Source of the DNA: Streptomyces sp. R302
GTDB taxonomy: Bacteria; Actinomycetota; Actinomycetes; Streptomycetales; Streptomycetaceae
Assembly (NCBI RefSeq): GCF_012927245.1
Contig: NZ_JABBGE010000003.1
Span: 496,001-560,000 of the forward strand
Reading direction: 5' to 3'
DNA: 64,000 nt
This document shows positions 56,483 through 64,000 of the stretch, piece by piece. Under the pieces are notes generated by a model that saw only the letters and a program-made list of their open reading frames with translations, ran no database searches and was not told where the DNA came from. A program made the translations under genes and the position numbers. Each line of letters starts with the position of its first letter. Position 1 is the stretch's first letter.

Positions 56483-58189
56483 GTGAGGACAGCGACACTG
56501 GGACCCGCCGAGCGCGCCGCGGCACTGGCGGCCATGGCCGAGCACGAGCTGGACGTGCTGGTGGTCGGCGGCGGCGTCGTCGGCGCGGGCACCGCCCTCG
56601 ACGCGGTCACGCGCGGGCTCTCCACCGGCATCGTCGAGGCCCGCGACTGGGCCTCCGGCACCTCCAGCCGCTCCAGCAAGCTCATCCACGGCGGACTGCG
56701 CTATCTGGAGATGCTCGACTTCGCCCTGGTCCGCGAGGCCCTCAAGGAGCGCGGCCTGCTCCTGGAGCGGCTCGCCCCCCACCTGGTGAAGCCGGTGCCG
56801 TTCCTCTACCCCCTCCAGCACAAGGGCTGGGAGCGGCTCTACGCGGGCTCCGGCGTCGCCCTGTACGACGCCATGTCCGTCTCCTCCGGGCACGGCCGCG
56901 GCCTCCCCGTCCACCGCCACCTCAGCCGCAAGGGCGCCCTCCGCGTCGCGCCCTGCCTGCGCAAGGACGCCCTCACCGGCGCCCTCCAGTACTACGACGC
57001 CCAGATGGACGACGCCCGCTTCGTCCTCACCCTCGTCCGCACCGCCGCCTCCTACGGCGCCCTGGCCGCCGCCCGGGCCCGGGTCACCGGCTTCCTCCGC
57101 GAGGGCGAGCGGGTCGTCGGCGCCCGCGTCCAGGACGTCGAGACCGGCGGCGAGTACGTCATCCGGGCCAAGCAGATCGTCAACGCCACCGGGGTGTGGA
57201 CCGACGACACCCAGGCCCTCATCGGCGAGCGCGGCCAGTTCCACGTCCGCGCCTCCAAGGGCATCCACCTCGTCGTCCCCAAGGACCGGATCCACTCCAC
57301 CACCGGCCTCATCCTGCGCACCGAGAAGTCCGTCCTCTTCGTCATCCCCTGGGGACGGCACTGGATCATCGGCACCACCGACACCGACTGGGACCTCGAC
57401 AAGGCCCACCCCGCCGCCTCCAGCGCCGACATCGACTACCTCCTGGAGCACGTCAACACCGTGCTCGCCACCCCGCTCTCCCGCGACGACGTCCAGGGGG
57501 TCTACGCGGGCCTGCGCCCGCTGCTCGCCGGCGAGTCCGACGCCACCAGCAAGCTTTCCCGCGAGCACACCGTCGCCCACCCGGTCCCCGGCCTCGTCGT
57601 CGTCGCGGGCGGCAAGTACACGACCTACCGGGTGATGGCGAAGGACGCCGTCGACGAGGCGGTGCACGGCCTCGACCGGAGAGTCGCCTCCTGCGTCACC
57701 GAGGACACCCCGCTGCTCGGCGCCGAGGGCTACCGGGCGCTGTGGAACGCGCGGGCGAGGATCGCCGACCGCTCCGGCCTCCACGTCGTCCGCGTCGAAC
57801 ACCTCCTCAACCGCTACGGCTCCCTCACCGAGGAGATCCTCGCGCTGATCGCCGAGGACCCCTCCCTCGGCGAGCCGCTCGCCGCGGCCGACGACCACCT
57901 GCGCGCCGAGGTCGTCTACGCCGCCTCCCACGAGGGCGCCCGCCACCTCGACGACGTCCTCACCCGCCGCACCCGCGTCTCCATCGAGACCTTCGACAGA
58001 GGCACGCGCAGCGCGCGCGAGGCCGCCGAACTGATGGCCCCGGTCCTCGGCTGGGACGAGGGCCAGATCGCGAGAGAGGTCGAGCACTACGAGAAGCGGG
58101 TCGAGGCCGAGCGCGAGTCGCAGCGGCAGCCCGACGACCTCACGGCGGACGCCGCACGGCTCGGTGCGCCCGACATCGTCCCGATCTGA
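56483..58189 (+). CDS. glpD: Aerobic glycerol-3-phosphate dehydrogenase
   Basis: GlpD oxidises glycerol-3-P to DHAP and passes electrons to quinone at the membrane. The 568-residue product has the FAD motif [37 protein letters not shown], and GGKYTTYRVMAKDAVD. GTG 56483 with AAGGCGG upstream is chosen; an in-frame ATG 120 bases upstream would add a non-family extension. No glycerol kinase gene is adjacent here. Confidence 0.93.
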   Translation: MRTATLGPAERAAALAAMAEHELDVLVVGGGVVGAGTALDAVTRGLSTGIVEARDWASGTSSRSSKLIHGGLRYLEMLDFALVREALKERGLLLERLAPHLVKPVPFLYPLQHKGWERLYAGSGVALYDAMSVSSGHGRGLPVHRHLSRKGALRVAPCLRKDALTGALQYYDAQMDDARFVLTLVRTAASYGALAAARARVTGFLREGERVVGARVQDVETGGEYVIRAKQIVNATGVWTDDTQALIGERGQFHVRASKGIHLVVPKDRIHSTTGLILRTEKSVLFVIPWGRHWIIGTTDTDWDLDKAHPAASSADIDYLLEHVNTVLATPLSRDDVQGVYAGLRPLLAGESDATSKLSREHTVAHPVPGLVVVAGGKYTTYRVMAKDAVDEAVHGLDRRVASCVTEDTPLLGAEGYRALWNARARIADRSGLHVVRVEHLLNRYGSLTEEILALIAEDPSLGEPLAAADDHLRAEVVYAASHEGARHLDDVLTRRTRVSIETFDRGTRSAREAAELMAPVLGWDEGQIAREVEHYEKRVEAERESQRQPDDLTADAARLGAPDIVPI

Positions 58190-58386
58190 CGGGCGGTCCG
58201 CCTGACGGTGCGTCCGTGACGAGGGGGAACCCGGGGGTGTGTGTGGCGCGTCGTCATACCGGAGTACGGACCCGGGGGCGTCACCTGTCCTGAGGTGAGG
58301 GACAATGGCCTCTCTTCCAGGGCGGGTTGCCGCAGCGTGTGGAGTGCGGCGGGCGCGGCGGAGATCAGGGAACGCAGAGGGGACGC

Positions 58387-60762
58387 ATGTCGGAGTCGGA
58401 GCAGTCGCGGGACACGGCGCAGCCCGAGGACGGGAAGCCTCAGGACACCAGGCCCCAGGACGCGAAGCCCCAGGGGGCGAAGCTCCAGGACACCGGGTCG
58501 GGGGACACCGGGCCGGGCGACGCGGCACCTCAGGATGCGAAGCCCCAGGACACGAAGCCGCAGGACGTGAAGCCGCAGGACGTGAAGCCCCAGGACACGA
58601 AGTCCCCGGACGTGAGGCCTCAGGACGCCCAGGGCGGTACGGCGCAGGGCGGCGCGTCCGCGGATCCGCGGGCGGAGCGGGCCTCGGCCGCGCCCCGGGA
58701 CCGGGTGCCGGGGACCGAGCCGTCCACCGGGCGGGCCGGGTTCGGCGCCGGGGACGGCGACGGGCAGCGGCCCGCGGCCGACCGGCTCCGCAAGGGCGCC
58801 GGCTCCTCCTCGGCCACCGAGACCGAGGGCCGGCTGCTCGCCGGCCGCTACCGGCTCGGCGCCCTCCTCGGCCGCGGCGGCATGGGCACCGTCTGGCGCG
58901 CCGTCGACGAGACCCTCGGCCGCACCGTCGCCGTCAAGGAGCTCCGCTTCCCCAACAGCATCGACGAGGACGAGAAGCGCCGCCTGATCACCCGGACCCT
59001 GCGCGAGGCCAAGGCCATCGCCAAGATCCGCAACAACGGCGCCGTGACCGTCTACGACGTCGTCGACGAGGACGACCGCCCCTGGATCGTCATGGAGCTC
59101 ATCGAGGGCAAGTCGCTCGCCGACGCCGTGCGCGAGGACGGCGTCCTCACCCCGCGCCGCGCCGCCGAGGTCGGCCTCGCCATCCTCGACGTGCTGCGCT
59201 CCGCGCACCGCGAGGGCATCCTCCACCGCGACGTGAAGCCGTCCAACGTCCTCATCTCCGACGACGGCCGCGTCGTCCTCACCGACTTCGGCATCGCCCA
59301 GGTGGAGGGCGACCCGTCCATCACCTCCACCGGCATGCTCGTCGGCGCCCCCTCGTACATCTCGCCCGAGCGCGCCCGCGGCCACAAGCCCGGCCCCGCC
59401 GCCGACCTGTGGTCGCTCGGCGGTCTGCTCTACGCGGCGGTCGAGGGCTCCCCGCCGTACGACAAGGGCTCCGCGATCGCGACCCTCACCGCCGTCATGA
59501 CCGAGCCGGTCGACCCGCCGAAGAACGCGGGACCCGAACTGGAGCAGGTCATCTACGGGCTGCTCGCCAAGGACCCGGCGCAGCGGCTCGACGACGCCCG
59601 CGCCCGGGTGCTGCTGCGCGCCGTGCTCGACGCCCCCGAGGCGGCGCCGGAGCCCTCGCCCGAGGTGACCAGGATCGTTCCGCTGCCGGCCCGCCCCGAG
59701 CGGGGCCCGGAGGCCACGGCCGTCGCCCAGGAGAAGGCCCCCGAGCCCGCCGCCGAGCGGATGCGCGGCGCCCTGGCCTCCGTACGGAACGCGGCCGCGG
59801 CGGCCAAGGCCGAGACGAAGGCGAAGGACGTCGGCAAGGGCAACGGCAACGGCACGGGCAACGGCAAGGAGGCGGCGGCCAGGACCGTGCCCGCGCAGGG
59901 CGGCTCCCGGCCGGCGCCGACCCGCGCCCCGCTCACCGACGTCGTCCCCCGGCGCACCCTGGTGATCATCGCCGCGGTCGCCGTCCTCGCCATACTCGGC
60001 ACCATCCTCGCCGTCTCCCTGACCGGCGGCGACAAGGGCTCCGAGGGCAAGGGCGGCGAGACCGCCGCCTCGGCCGGCACCACCGCGGGCGGCGACGGCG
60101 GCAGCGGCTCGGGCACCGACGGCGGCAAGGGCGGCACGTCGGGCGACCCCACCGAGCAGGGCGGCTCCCAGCCCGGTGACACCGGCGCCTCGGACAACGG
60201 CGGCGCGAACGGCGCGAACGGCGCCACGGGCGCGACCACCGGCCGGACCGGCACCGCCACACCCAGCGCCAAGCCGAGCGGCGGCACCGGCACCGGCGCC
60301 GCGCTCCCGGCCGGCTACACCCTGGTCACCAACGACCGCTTCAAGTTCTCCATGGCCATGCCCGCCTCCTTCTCCATGCGCCCCATAGACGGCTACAGCG
60401 GGGGCGCCATATGGAGCGAGAGCGGCGGCTTCCCGCGCGTCCAGGTCGACTTCAACGCCAGCCCCAAGGACGACGCGAGGGCGGCCTGGCTCGCCGCCGT
60501 GGGCGCCGTCCGGGCCAGCAGCACCGGCTACAGGCACATCCGCGTCGACTCCGTCTCGTACAAGGGCTACCCGACCGTCGCGGACTGGGAGTTCGAGCGG
60601 ACCCAGAAGGGCATGCGCGTCCGCGTCCTCAACCGCGGCTTCAAGGTGGACGCCAAGCACGGCTACTCGATCATGGTCAGCTGCAAGGCCGAGGAGTGGA
60701 ACGGCGCGGAGTGCAAGACGCTGCGCGAGACGGCGTTCGCCACGTTCAGCCCCAAGGACTGA
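58387..60762 (+). CDS. Transmembrane Ser/Thr protein kinase
   Basis: The 791-residue protein has a repetitive N-terminus (about 15-85, repeats of KPQDT/KPQDV type) and a complete kinase domain. This includes the Gly loop LLGRGGMGTVW, VAVK (Lys184), HRDVKPSN (Asp282), DFG (Asp300) and GAPSYISPE. A Gly/Asn/Lys linker, one membrane segment at about 525-546 and a Gly/Thr-rich linker follow. The extracellular domain (about 640-791) starts GYTLVTNDRFKFSMAMP. It should be catalytically active. The pseudokinase gene follows after 55 bases. Confidence 0.92.
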   Translation: MSESEQSRDTAQPEDGKPQDTRPQDAKPQGAKLQDTGSGDTGPGDAAPQDAKPQDTKPQDVKPQDVKPQDTKSPDVRPQDAQGGTAQGGASADPRAERASAAPRDRVPGTEPSTGRAGFGAGDGDGQRPAADRLRKGAGSSSATETEGRLLAGRYRLGALLGRGGMGTVWRAVDETLGRTVAVKELRFPNSIDEDEKRRLITRTLREAKAIAKIRNNGAVTVYDVVDEDDRPWIVMELIEGKSLADAVREDGVLTPRRAAEVGLAILDVLRSAHREGILHRDVKPSNVLISDDGRVVLTDFGIAQVEGDPSITSTGMLVGAPSYISPERARGHKPGPAADLWSLGGLLYAAVEGSPPYDKGSAIATLTAVMTEPVDPPKNAGPELEQVIYGLLAKDPAQRLDDARARVLLRAVLDAPEAAPEPSPEVTRIVPLPARPERGPEATAVAQEKAPEPAAERMRGALASVRNAAAAAKAETKAKDVGKGNGNGTGNGKEAAARTVPAQGGSRPAPTRAPLTDVVPRRTLVIIAAVAVLAILGTILAVSLTGGDKGSEGKGGETAASAGTTAGGDGGSGSGTDGGKGGTSGDPTEQGGSQPGDTGASDNGGANGANGATGATTGRTGTATPSAKPSGGTGTGAALPAGYTLVTNDRFKFSMAMPASFSMRPIDGYSGGAIWSESGGFPRVQVDFNASPKDDARAAWLAAVGAVRASSTGYRHIRVDSVSYKGYPTVADWEFERTQKGMRVRVLNRGFKVDAKHGYSIMVSCKAEEWNGAECKTLRETAFATFSPKD

Positions 60763-60817
60763 CCGCGGCCCCGTATCGTGAGCGACGGGGCACGACCAAT
60801 GCGCAGGGGGAGGCGCC

Positions 60818-63811
60818 GTGGACGAGTACGCGGGACGAGTGCTCGCGGAGCGCTACCGCCTTCCACGGCCGCCCGCCGGCTCCGCGGGTCTCGTCGAGCT
60901 CGTCGAGACCCGCGCCTTCGACACGTACAGCGGGCAGGAGGTGCGGGTCCGTCAGGTCCCGCTGCCCGAGGTCGTCGACGCGGAGGTCCTCGGCGAGGGG
61001 CCCGCGCCCACGGGGGCGTACGGCACCGCGGGCGGTGCCACCCGCAGACCCGCCGAGCCGGTCGTCCGCCGGGCGATCGAGGCCGCCCAGGCCGCCGCCC
61101 AGATCCCCGACCACCCCTTGCTCGACCAGGTCTTCGACGTCTTCGCGGAGGCCGGCTCGCTGTGGATAGTCAGCGAGTACGTGGCCGCGCGCCCGCTCTC
61201 CGCCCTCCTCGACGAGGGCCCGCTCAACCCCTTCCGCGCCGCCGAGATCGCCGCGGACGTCCTCACCGCCCTGCGCGCCCTCCACGCCCACGGCTGGGTC
61301 CACCGCAACATCACCGCCCGCACGGTCCTCGTCTGCGACGACGGCCGCGTCCTCCTCACCGGCCTCGCCGCCGGCGCCGCCGAGGAGGCCCTCTGCGGCT
61401 ACGCCCCCGTCCCGGACCCCGACGACCCGGCCTTCCGGGCCCCGGAGGAGGAGTACGGAGAGCCGGGGGAGTACGGAGAGCTGGGAGAGTACGAGGAGCA
61501 GGGGGAGTACGAGGAGTACGAGGCGGAGGCTGATGACGAGCCCGCCGGGGAGACGTACGAGCCCGAGACGGACGACGTGCAGGCGTACGGCGTGCAGGCG
61601 TACGAGACCGGGGAGTTCGCGGCGTCGGAGGGCGGCGACGTCCCCGAACCGCCGCCCGCCGCCGAGCCCGTCCCGTACGGGGTCGATCCCTACGGGATCG
61701 CGACGTCCGCGCCGCGCCCCGCGAGCCCGCCGGAGGCCCCGGCGGTGCCGCCCAGCGCCGATCTGCGGGCGGCCCGGGCGGGGGCCATCGCCGCCTACCG
61801 CGCGGCCACCCGCGCCGCCGCCGCGCGCATCGGCGACACCGGCCCGCTCCCGGTCCAGCGCACCCCCGAGCCGTATCCCGGGCCGCAGCGCGAGCCTGAG
61901 CCGGATCCCGCGCCGGATCCCGCGCCGGGCCCGGAGTCCCGGACCGAAGCGGTCCTCCCGGAGGCCACCCGGCCCGGGCCCGCGCCGCAGTGGTGGGCCC
62001 GGGCGACGGACGACGAAGACGACGAGGCCGACGAGGACGAGGACGAAGGCGAGGACGAAGGCGGCGACGCGGACGGCGACGCGGACGGCGGGCAGCCGTA
62101 CGGGGGCGGCCCGCGCCCGCCCCGTCTGATGCTCAAGGGCAGCTGGACCGACGGCCCGCACGCCTCCCGGGACGGCTCGCCGCCCGTCCCGGCCGGCGGG
62201 AGCCCGGTGCTGCCCGGCTCCGGCCGGCCCGCGCTGCCCGCCGGGTACACGGCCGCCGCCCCGGAGCCCGCCCACGCGGCCCCGACGGTCGGCGTACCCG
62301 CGCAGCAGGGCCCGGCGGGGGAGCGGTACCGGGGCCCGGCCACCCGGCTCGCCGCCGAGCGGGCCCGGCAGACCCGGATCGCGGTCGTCGGCGCCGTCAC
62401 CGAGCGCTGGGCGCCCGAACAGGCCGGTCCCGTCCACGAGAACTGGCGGCTCGCCCCGCCGATCGGCCCCGCCACCGACCTGTGGGCGCTCGGCGCGCTG
62501 CTCTACCGGGCCGTCCAGGGCCACGCCCCCTACCCCGAGGACAACGCCGCCGAGCTCGTCCAGCTGGTCTGCGCGGAACCGCCCGCCTTCGCCGAGGAGT
62601 GCGGCCCGCTGCGCCCGGTGGTGGAGTCGCTGCTGCGCCAGGACCCCACCGAACGCCCGGACTTCGAGGAGCTGCGCGGCTGGTTGCGGTCGCTGGTCCG
62701 CTCCGCGCCGGAGCCGGAGGCGGAGTTCGCGGCCGCGCCCCCGTCGCCGTTCGACGTGAAGCGGCTGCCGATCCTGCGCCGCAGGGGCGAGCTGGTGCGC
62801 CGCCGCCGCGCCGCCGGTTCGGGCCGCAACCGCCACCGCCACCGGCGCGGCAAGGACTCCCGGGGCGACCGGACCCCCGCGCCCGCGCCCACCCCCGTAC
62901 CCGAGGAACCGACCGCGCCCCAGGAGCTGTTCGAGCCCCAGGAGCACGAGGGGCGCGAGGCGTACGAGGAGTACGAGCCCCACCAGGAGTACGAGCCCCG
63001 CCAGGAGTACGAGCCCCGCCGGGAGTACGAGCCCCGCCAGGAGTACGCGTACGCCGACGAGGACGTCGAGCCCGAGCCGCCGCGCCCCCGGACCGCCGCG
63101 CGCTCGCGTGGCCGGCGGGTGCTGCTGATCGGCCTTCTGCTGCTCGGTGCCGCCCTCACGTACCTCGCTGTCGCCCTGCCCCGAGGCGGCGAGAAGCCCA
63201 CCGACGCCCGCCCGACGGCGACGGCGACGGCACCGCAGTCCGCGAAGCCCACGGCGACCACTCCGACCACTCCGACCACTCCGACCACGGCCACCACTCC
63301 ACCCCCCACCTCCCCGACCCCCACCTCCGCGCCCCCCGCCGCCTCCAACCCCGCTCTGGCCTCCGGTTACGTGCTGCGCGAGGACCCGGAGGGCTTCCGG
63401 ATCGGGGTGCCGCGCGACTGGCGGCGCAGCCCCGTCAACGCGGCGGGGCAAGTCCGCTACACCGGCGGCGACTTCACGCTGATCGTCGTCCCGGGCCGGG
63501 ACAGCGTCCGGGACAACGGCTCCGATCCGCTGGAGTACCAGAACGACAAGGAGCGGGAGCTGGAGCCCTACCGGCAGTCCAGCTGGTCCGAGTCGGTGAG
63601 GTCGCGGCGGGTGGACATCGGCCGTACGCCCACCGCCGAGGGCCAGTACACCTGGTACGACGGCGCGGGCCGCAAGGTCTTCGTCCAGAACCTCGCGCTC
63701 ATCGACGGCGGCCGGTACCACGTCGTCCAGGTGATCGGTCCGGACAGCGACCGGGACCGGGTCTCGGAGATCTACGGCGAGGCCGTGAAGGGCTTCCGAC
63801 CGGGCCGTTGA
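60818..63811 (+). CDS. Transmembrane pseudokinase with long inter-lobe insertion
   Basis: The 997-residue product begins like its neighbour (GRVLAERYRL) but lacks catalytic residues. The Gly loop is degenerate, VAVK reads VRVR (42-45), HRD reads HRN (162-164) and DFG reads TGL (181-183). The C-lobe motif PATDLWALGALLYRAVQG begins near 549, so about 365 residues of acidic, proline-rich sequence are inserted. After the C-lobe come a basic patch, EYEPRQ repeats (about 715-745), one membrane segment (about 768-790), a Thr/Pro linker and an ectodomain starting GYVLREDPEGFRIGVP, similar to the kinase upstream. It starts at GTG 60818. Confidence 0.85.
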   Translation: MDEYAGRVLAERYRLPRPPAGSAGLVELVETRAFDTYSGQEVRVRQVPLPEVVDAEVLGEGPAPTGAYGTAGGATRRPAEPVVRRAIEAAQAAAQIPDHPLLDQVFDVFAEAGSLWIVSEYVAARPLSALLDEGPLNPFRAAEIAADVLTALRALHAHGWVHRNITARTVLVCDDGRVLLTGLAAGAAEEALCGYAPVPDPDDPAFRAPEEEYGEPGEYGELGEYEEQGEYEEYEAEADDEPAGETYEPETDDVQAYGVQAYETGEFAASEGGDVPEPPPAAEPVPYGVDPYGIATSAPRPASPPEAPAVPPSADLRAARAGAIAAYRAATRAAAARIGDTGPLPVQRTPEPYPGPQREPEPDPAPDPAPGPESRTEAVLPEATRPGPAPQWWARATDDEDDEADEDEDEGEDEGGDADGDADGGQPYGGGPRPPRLMLKGSWTDGPHASRDGSPPVPAGGSPVLPGSGRPALPAGYTAAAPEPAHAAPTVGVPAQQGPAGERYRGPATRLAAERARQTRIAVVGAVTERWAPEQAGPVHENWRLAPPIGPATDLWALGALLYRAVQGHAPYPEDNAAELVQLVCAEPPAFAEECGPLRPVVESLLRQDPTERPDFEELRGWLRSLVRSAPEPEAEFAAAPPSPFDVKRLPILRRRGELVRRRRAAGSGRNRHRHRRGKDSRGDRTPAPAPTPVPEEPTAPQELFEPQEHEGREAYEEYEPHQEYEPRQEYEPRREYEPRQEYAYADEDVEPEPPRPRTAARSRGRRVLLIGLLLLGAALTYLAVALPRGGEKPTDARPTATATAPQSAKPTATTPTTPTTPTTATTPPPTSPTPTSAPPAASNPALASGYVLREDPEGFRIGVPRDWRRSPVNAAGQVRYTGGDFTLIVVPGRDSVRDNGSDPLEYQNDKERELEPYRQSSWSESVRSRRVDIGRTPTAEGQYTWYDGAGRKVFVQNLALIDGGRYHVVQVIGPDSDRDRVSEIYGEAVKGFRPGR

Positions 63812-63947
63812 GCCGTCCCGGGCCGCCGACCGGGGCCGGGGCGGGAACGGCCCGGCGGTCACAGTGCGGTTCCTTTGCGGGCCCCGCGGTTCCGTCCGCC
63901 GTCCCCTCCTCCGTAACCTGGCATCGGAAGCTACGGGGCGGGGGCAA

Positions 63948-64000
63948 GTGGAACATTCTCAGGGCACAGGCGCGGGGCTGCTGCTCGCCGGACGGTACCG
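63948..64000 (+). CDS. Start of a third kinase-like gene (3' end outside window)
   Basis: GTG 63948 is preceded by a G-rich site. The visible 17 codons read EHSQGTGAGLLLAGRYR after the start, which matches the LLAGRYR lead-in to the kinase domain at 58846. It is probably another Ser/Thr kinase of the same cluster, but the catalytic region is not visible. Confidence 0.6.
   Translation, partial: MEHSQGTGAGLLLAGRY

Noticed and set aside
58387..58660. PQD-type repeats in the kinase N-terminus considered as a frameshift or assembly artefact
   Set aside because: The repeats stay in frame, follow the codon bias and run smoothly into an intact kinase domain.

Overview
This window is high-GC actinobacterial chromosome, almost certainly Streptomyces. 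The signs are third-position G/C throughout, many GTG starts, a WhiD/BldM developmental pair, a ShbA-type sigma factor, GuaB3, a groEL with a histidine-rich tail, DmdR/IdeR-type iron boxes, and the order secY-adk-map-infA-rpmJ-rpsM-rpsK-rpoA-rplQ-truA. Most of it is conserved core. I saw no prophage, insertion sequence, CRISPR array, rRNA or tRNA gene.

Layout. 1-7323: the end of the spc/alpha ribosomal cluster, with secY cut by the window edge. 7357-15325: a more variable block with a lipoprotein, a secreted I36-type inhibitor-like protein, a MacA/MacB-like ABC system and an ABC-F ATPase. 15767-31604: rplM-rpsI, glmM, coaA, glmS, acpS, nnr, an L,D-transpeptidase, alr, and tsaE/tsaB/rimI/tsaD. 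31660-37779: two related lipoprotein polysaccharide deacetylases, small envelope genes, and groES-groEL under two CIRCE operators. 37843-48002: an accessory block centred on a carbohydrate ABC transporter, a DeoR/LacI-type regulator and a DUF2264 protein. 48110-54174: a LysR regulator, whiD, bldM, a ShbA-like sigma factor, guaB and guaB3. 54269-64000: a membrane protein, a UDP-sugar-dehydrogenase-like protein, glpD, a Ser/Thr kinase, an apparent pseudokinase, and the first codons of a third kinase-like gene.

How the genes work together. Cell-wall supply runs through glmS (GlcN-6-P), glmM (GlcN-1-P), alr (D-Ala) and the L,D-transpeptidase, and two NodB-fold lipoproteins may modify envelope polymers. 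TsaB, TsaD and TsaE belong to the bacterial t6A tRNA-modification machinery. WhiD and BldM are sporulation regulators, and bldM has a textbook sigma-BldN promoter. The transporter operon (42710 down to 39639) and the DUF2264 gene have twin promoters with the same 12-bp operator at the same distance from the -35 box. They look like one sugar-use regulon controlled by the regulator gene between them.

The least explained features are these. A 16-copy GTCGAT repeat begins at the predicted transcription start of the DUF2264 gene and offers a ladder of in-frame ATGs. A transmembrane pseudokinase has a very long insertion between its kinase lobes and lies beside an intact kinase with a similar ectodomain. 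A YkuD-fold protein and a UDP-sugar-dehydrogenase-like protein lack catalytic residues. A 57-residue ORF sits directly behind an iron box. A repeat family duplicates the 3' ends of two host genes.
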